From contig CAMYLY010000018.1 of NCBI GenBank assembly GCA_947259405.1, forward strand, positions 41,133 through 76,593: a stretch of 35,461 nt of DNA. Reading direction: 5' to 3'. Positions within the stretch are counted from its first letter, which is position 1. Each line of letters starts with the position of its first letter. Shown piece after piece: positions 32,014 to 35,461 of the stretch. A model generated the notes under the pieces. That model ran no database searches. It was given only the letters and a program-made list of their open reading frames with translations, and was not told the DNA's origin. This DNA is from an uncultured Gemmatimonadales bacterium (GTDB lineage Bacteria > Gemmatimonadota > Gemmatimonadetes > Gemmatimonadales > GWC2-71-9). Both the position numbers and the translations under genes were made by a program.

Positions 32014-34407
32014 ATGAGGAAGACCGTATTCCTGACCATCGCGTCGCTGTTCGTGGCGGTCACGCCTTCACTGGCACAAACCTCACGCACCGGTGACGAC
32101 GGTCCGATTGAAGGGTACGGCACGGCGGTCGCCGTTACCGGCTCCGACGTGCTTGTCGCGGAGCCGCAGTTCACGGACAAGCCCGGGGTTGTGTACCTCT
32201 ACCGGCGTGGCGCAGACGGCACGTGGTCGCACGCACAGGAGTTACGGGCTGCCAACGGGACGGCGGACAATCGTTTCGGTCGCGCGATCGCTGCCGATGG
32301 CGATCGGGCTGTCTTTGGCGCCACGAAACAGGATGACGACCGCGGTGCCGCATACATCTTCGAGCGCGATGGGGCGGGTGTGTGGCGTGAGGTGGTCCGT
32401 CTCGTGCCGAACGACGTCGAGGGGATCCAGAACTTCGGGCGCGCGGTGGCACTCTCGGGTGAGATCGCGATCGTCGGTTCGGCGGCGTACGGGGACAATC
32501 GGGGAGCGGCTTGGGTTTTTCGCCGCGCCGCGAACGGGCAATGGTCGGAAGAGGCGATGTTGCTGGCGCCGGGTGGTGTCCCCCAGGACCTCTTTGGCTT
32601 GACCGTGGCCTTGGAAGGAGAACTCGCGGTCGTGGGGACGCCCGCGAAAGACAACAACAGTGGTGCGGCCTGGGCGTTCCGATACAGCGACGGTGCATGG
32701 AGTGAGGCGGGGCGGTTGGAAGCACCCGGGCTGCAGGCGCAAGCGCAGTTCGCAACGGATATCGAGGTCCATATGGGGCATGTCATCGTCGGTGCCCCGG
32801 GGATGAATGGGTTCATCGGGGCGGTGTACGTGTTTGCACCGGCCGATGATGGCGCGTGGAGTGTCATGCAGACGCTGCATCCGTTCGACGGGCAGCGTGG
32901 GCATCGGTTTGGATCGGCCGTCGCGCACGGCCAGCATCAGATTTGGGCGACCGCGCCGGGTGCCGATGAAGCGTCCGGTCGGGTGTACGTGATTTCCGGC
33001 GAGTCCGAGTCCCACGAACTCGTGAAGGTGGAGAAGGTGCGGGTCGATGACGTGCTGCCGCGCGATCTGTCAGGGACGGCACTGGCAGTCACCGCCGAGA
33101 TCGCGGCCGTGGCGATCCAAAACGATGACTATGGGTTGGGTTCCGTCGCCATTCTGGAGCATGGGGAGGATGGGTGGCGCCATGCGTCCAAGCTGTGGGT
33201 CGAAGTCGAGCCGATGGATCCCGTCCTCGGCGGTCAGGTTGACTGCGACCAAGGGACGGCTGCACGGTTCGACTGCAGCGCTGTCGATCTCCTCTCGTTT
33301 CTGCCCGTGTCCGCCATGGGCGGAACCCGTGGGGTCGAGGTCAACGATGTGTGGGGATGGACGGATCCTGACACACAGCGGGAATACGCGCTAGTTGGGC
33401 GGTACGACGGGACGTCGATCGTTGATATCACGGATCCCCTGAATCCCGTCTACGTTGGCAACCTCCCGCTCCACGCGGGCGCCTGGGGCAACGTGTGGCG
33501 TGACATCAAAGTCTATGAGGATCACGCCTTCATCGTGTCTGATGGAGCGGGCCCGCACGGGATGCAGGTCTTCGACCTCCGTCAGTTGCGAGGCGTCCGC
33601 AACGCGCCCGTCGAGTTCACCGAAACCGCGCACTACGACCGGATCAACTCGGCGCACAACATCGTGATCAACGAAGAGACTGGATTTGCCTACAGCGTCG
33701 GATCCAGCCAAGGTGGCGAGACCTGTGGCGGCGGCCTGCACATGATCGACATCCGGGAGCCCGGCAACCCAACGTTTGCGGGGTGTTTTGCCGACGCCAC
33801 TACTGGGCGCCGTAAGACAGGGTACTCGCACGACGCGCAGTGCCTGCTCTACGATGGTCCCGACATGACGTACCGTGGGCACGAGATCTGTTTCGGCGCC
33901 AACGAGACCGCGCTCAGCATCGCCGATGTGACGGACAAGTCCAACCCGGTCGCGGTCTCGATGGCGGAGTATCCCAATGTGGGGTATTCCCACCAAGGAT
34001 GGATCTCGGAAGATCATCGGTACTTCTTCATGAACGATGAACTAGACGAGTTACAGGGCAAGGTGACAGGAACCCGTACTCTCGTTTGGGACATCACCGA
34101 TTTGGACGACCCGATTCTGGCGAGCGAGTTCTACGGAACGACGGAAGCCAGCGATCACAATCTCTACGTTCGTGACAACCTGATGTACCAGTCGCACTAC
34201 TTTGCCGGGGTCCGCATCGTGGACGTTTCCGACCCGGTGAACCCGCGCGAAATCGGGTACTTTGACACCGTGCCGGGCGACAACAACAAACCGGGATTTG
34301 GCGGTTCGTGGAGCAACTACCCGTACTTCAAGAGCGGGGTGCTGGTGGTGACGAGTGGGCGAGAGGGGATGTTCGTACTCAAGAAGAAAGAGACGCTGAT
34401 TCCATAG
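32014..34407 (+). CDS. Exported FG-GAP/LVIVD beta-propeller protein (choice-of-anchor B type)
   Basis: A 797-aa protein. The ATG at 32014 follows GAGGGAAG and starts a signal peptide (MRKTVFLTIASLFVAVTPSL, AQ). The N-terminal half contains FG-GAP-like units (FGRAIAADGDRAVFGATKQD, FGLTVALEGELAVVGTPAKD, FGSAVAHGQ). The C-terminal half contains LVIVD-type repeats (GTSIVDITDPLNPVYVGNLP, GLHMIDIREPGNPTFAGCFA, GVRIVDVSDPVNPREIGYFD). The second half is the choice-of-anchor B family. These proteins are extracellular and probably carbohydrate- or protein-binding; function unknown. A rho-independent terminator follows the stop. Confidence 0.9.
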   Translation: MRKTVFLTIASLFVAVTPSLAQTSRTGDDGPIEGYGTAVAVTGSDVLVAEPQFTDKPGVVYLYRRGADGTWSHAQELRAANGTADNRFGRAIAADGDRAVFGATKQDDDRGAAYIFERDGAGVWREVVRLVPNDVEGIQNFGRAVALSGEIAIVGSAAYGDNRGAAWVFRRAANGQWSEEAMLLAPGGVPQDLFGLTVALEGELAVVGTPAKDNNSGAAWAFRYSDGAWSEAGRLEAPGLQAQAQFATDIEVHMGHVIVGAPGMNGFIGAVYVFAPADDGAWSVMQTLHPFDGQRGHRFGSAVAHGQHQIWATAPGADEASGRVYVISGESESHELVKVEKVRVDDVLPRDLSGTALAVTAEIAAVAIQNDDYGLGSVAILEHGEDGWRHASKLWVEVEPMDPVLGGQVDCDQGTAARFDCSAVDLLSFLPVSAMGGTRGVEVNDVWGWTDPDTQREYALVGRYDGTSIVDITDPLNPVYVGNLPLHAGAWGNVWRDIKVYEDHAFIVSDGAGPHGMQVFDLRQLRGVRNAPVEFTETAHYDRINSAHNIVINEETGFAYSVGSSQGGETCGGGLHMIDIREPGNPTFAGCFADATTGRRKTGYSHDAQCLLYDGPDMTYRGHEICFGANETALSIADVTDKSNPVAVSMAEYPNVGYSHQGWISEDHRYFFMNDELDELQGKVTGTRTLVWDITDLDDPILASEFYGTTEASDHNLYVRDNLMYQSHYFAGVRIVDVSDPVNPREIGYFDTVPGDNNKPGFGGSWSNYPYFKSGVLVVTSGREGMFVLKKKETLIP

Positions 34408-34431
34408 GGCCTGTAGGCGTGTATTATTGGT

Positions 34432-34466
34432 GAGGGAGCGCTGCGCCGTTGGGCCGGCGCTCCCTC
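34432..34466 (+). terminator. Rho-independent terminator
   Basis: GAGGGAGCGC (34432-34441), about 15-base loop, GCGCTCCCTC (34457-34466), a perfect 10-bp stem followed by GTTCGTTCATTTT. It terminates the choice-of-anchor gene; the next gene starts 42 bases later. Confidence 0.88.
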
Positions 34467-34507
34467 GTTCGTTCATTTTCAAGCTCCCCCAGAGCGTGGG
34501 CACGACT

Positions 34508-35461
34508 ATGACCGCTGGCGCCAAGACTACCCTGTCCCTCATCGCGACGGTTCTTCTCGCGTGTACGAGCTCGGGTGCGATGCCCGTCACCCCGCAGGGC
34601 GATGACAATTTCCTATATGTCTGCAACCAAGATGCAGCCACCGTGTCAGTGATCGACATGGATCGCAATGTGATCGTCAAGACGATCGATCTTCAGGCAT
34701 TGGGCTTCCCACCCAACGCCAAACCCCACCACGTGCAGGTGGAGCAGGATGGATCGTATTGGTACGTCTCGCTCATTGGAGCGAATCGCGTTCTCAAGTT
34801 CGACGCTGACGATCAGTTGGTCGCACAGGTGGAGTTCGCGGTCCCGGGCATGCTCGCGCTCGATGCGACGAGTGACCGAATGTACGTGGGACGATCGATG
34901 AGTGCGGTCAATCCACCGCAGCGCATTGGGGTGATCAATCGATCGACTATGACGATCGACGAAATCGACGTGTTTTATCCACGACCGCACGCGCTGGCGG
35001 TGAGCGGCAATGGTGCACAGGTGTATTCGGCCAGTTTGGCGGAGAATCGGATGGCCATCATTGATACGGAGTCCGAAGAGGCGGACCTTGCTCCACTCGA
35101 AGGTCCGCTACACACGCTGGTGCAGTTCGCCATTGCCCCGGATGGGCGGACGATGGTGGCTGGCGGGCAGATGTCGGGGCAGTTGCTCGTCTTCAGCCTC
35201 GCGGATCCCGAAATGCCGCGACTGTTGCGCACCGTCGCGGTGAACCCGCAGCCGTGGCACCCGGTTTTCACGCCCGACGGCCGCTACGTGTACTTCGGAA
35301 ACCAAGAGGCGAATACAATTACCGCGGTGGAGACGGCCACCTGGTCCGTGGCTAAGGTGTTCGAGGGCCGAGGCATCGTGCAGCCCCATGGAAGCGCTAT
35401 CTCCTCTGACGGCCGCACCGTGTATATCTCCAACCGGAATCTGCGTGGCGAGTACACGAAT
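34508..35461 (+). CDS. YVTN/cytochrome-D1-like beta-propeller lipoprotein, truncated by window end
   Basis: The ATG at 34508 opens 318 codons to the window edge without a stop. The lipobox is MTAGAKTTLSLIATVLLAC (LLAC, Cys19). The mature part has YVTN-type blades: FLYVCNQDAATVSVIDMDRN, YWYVSLIGANRVLKFDADDQ, ALAVSGNGAQVYSASLAENR and MAIIDTESEEADLAP. Such propellers are typical of surface-associated or electron-transfer related lipoproteins. The true C-terminus is outside the window. Confidence 0.85.
   Translation, partial: MTAGAKTTLSLIATVLLACTSSGAMPVTPQGDDNFLYVCNQDAATVSVIDMDRNVIVKTIDLQALGFPPNAKPHHVQVEQDGSYWYVSLIGANRVLKFDADDQLVAQVEFAVPGMLALDATSDRMYVGRSMSAVNPPQRIGVINRSTMTIDEIDVFYPRPHALAVSGNGAQVYSASLAENRMAIIDTESEEADLAPLEGPLHTLVQFAIAPDGRTMVAGGQMSGQLLVFSLADPEMPRLLRTVAVNPQPWHPVFTPDGRYVYFGNQEANTITAVETATWSVAKVFEGRGIVQPHGSAISSDGRTVYISNRNLRGEYTN

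Noticed and set aside
1..35461. tRNA, rRNA, CRISPR arrays, transposases, integrases or toxin-antitoxin modules
   Set aside because: None could be supported on reading; no repeat-spacer pattern, DDE/tyrosine recombinase protein or cloverleaf was seen.

Overview
The window is a high-GC bacterial chromosome segment with dense genes on both strands. The mix suggests a Gemmatimonadota-like or related free-living aerobic heterotroph: secreted S9 peptidases, gluzincin/TolB-propeller/beta-barrel outer-membrane proteins, FG-GAP/LVIVD propeller proteins, DM13, TPR lipoproteins and xdhC/coxG-type genes. The phylum is an inference from gene families; no rRNA or tRNA is present to confirm it. I see no insertion sequence, prophage, integrase or CRISPR array. 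Most genes look like ordinary chromosomal metabolism, envelope and regulation genes.

Layout. 1-2200: left-edge membrane-anchor fragment, a translationally coupled ArsR/SRPBCC pair with a perfect 24-bp palindrome over the arsR start codon, a protein with a histone-H1-like basic tail, and an unrecognised 239-aa protein. 2295-8700: large exported TPR protein carrying a DUF2723-like motif, an SH3b protein, a dCache-HAMP-GGDEF diguanylate cyclase and CutC. 8823-12817: exported DPP-IV-type S9 peptidase followed by a beta-CASP metallo-beta-lactamase RNase-like protein. 12829-15905: DM13 protein, exported ComEC-like MBL/lamin-tail protein, and a TetR regulator with a candidate promoter/operator. 15902-19226: DUF2461 protein, small ART-like protein, and a coxG-xdhC-mobA-like molybdo-hydroxylase maturation cluster without the hydroxylase itself.

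19337-22500: AI-2E-family permease, then a MarR regulator with a Cys/His cluster, followed 41 nt downstream by a 14-codon reading frame (MGCCDLPICPTGCC) with a strong Shine-Dalgarno, and an exported solenoid-like protein made of about ten 28-29-aa repeats. 22588-27769: cardiolipin-synthase-like PLD, threonine/serine dehydratase, DUF6174 lipoprotein, TPR lipoprotein and a leucine-dehydrogenase-type enzyme. 27834-35461: giant gluzincin/propeller/barrel protein, AlkD-like DNA alkylation repair protein, FG-GAP/LVIVD choice-of-anchor protein, and a YVTN-type propeller lipoprotein running off the right edge.

The most unusual item is the MarR-Cys-rich micropeptide pair at 20454-21101. It has a near-consensus promoter, a 21-bp near-palindrome over the -10 element, a CxCCH...CH cluster in the regulator and a five-cysteine micropeptide in the same transcription unit. 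I propose a metal, metalloid or thiol-stress sensing unit. The sequence supports the architecture, while the function is inference.
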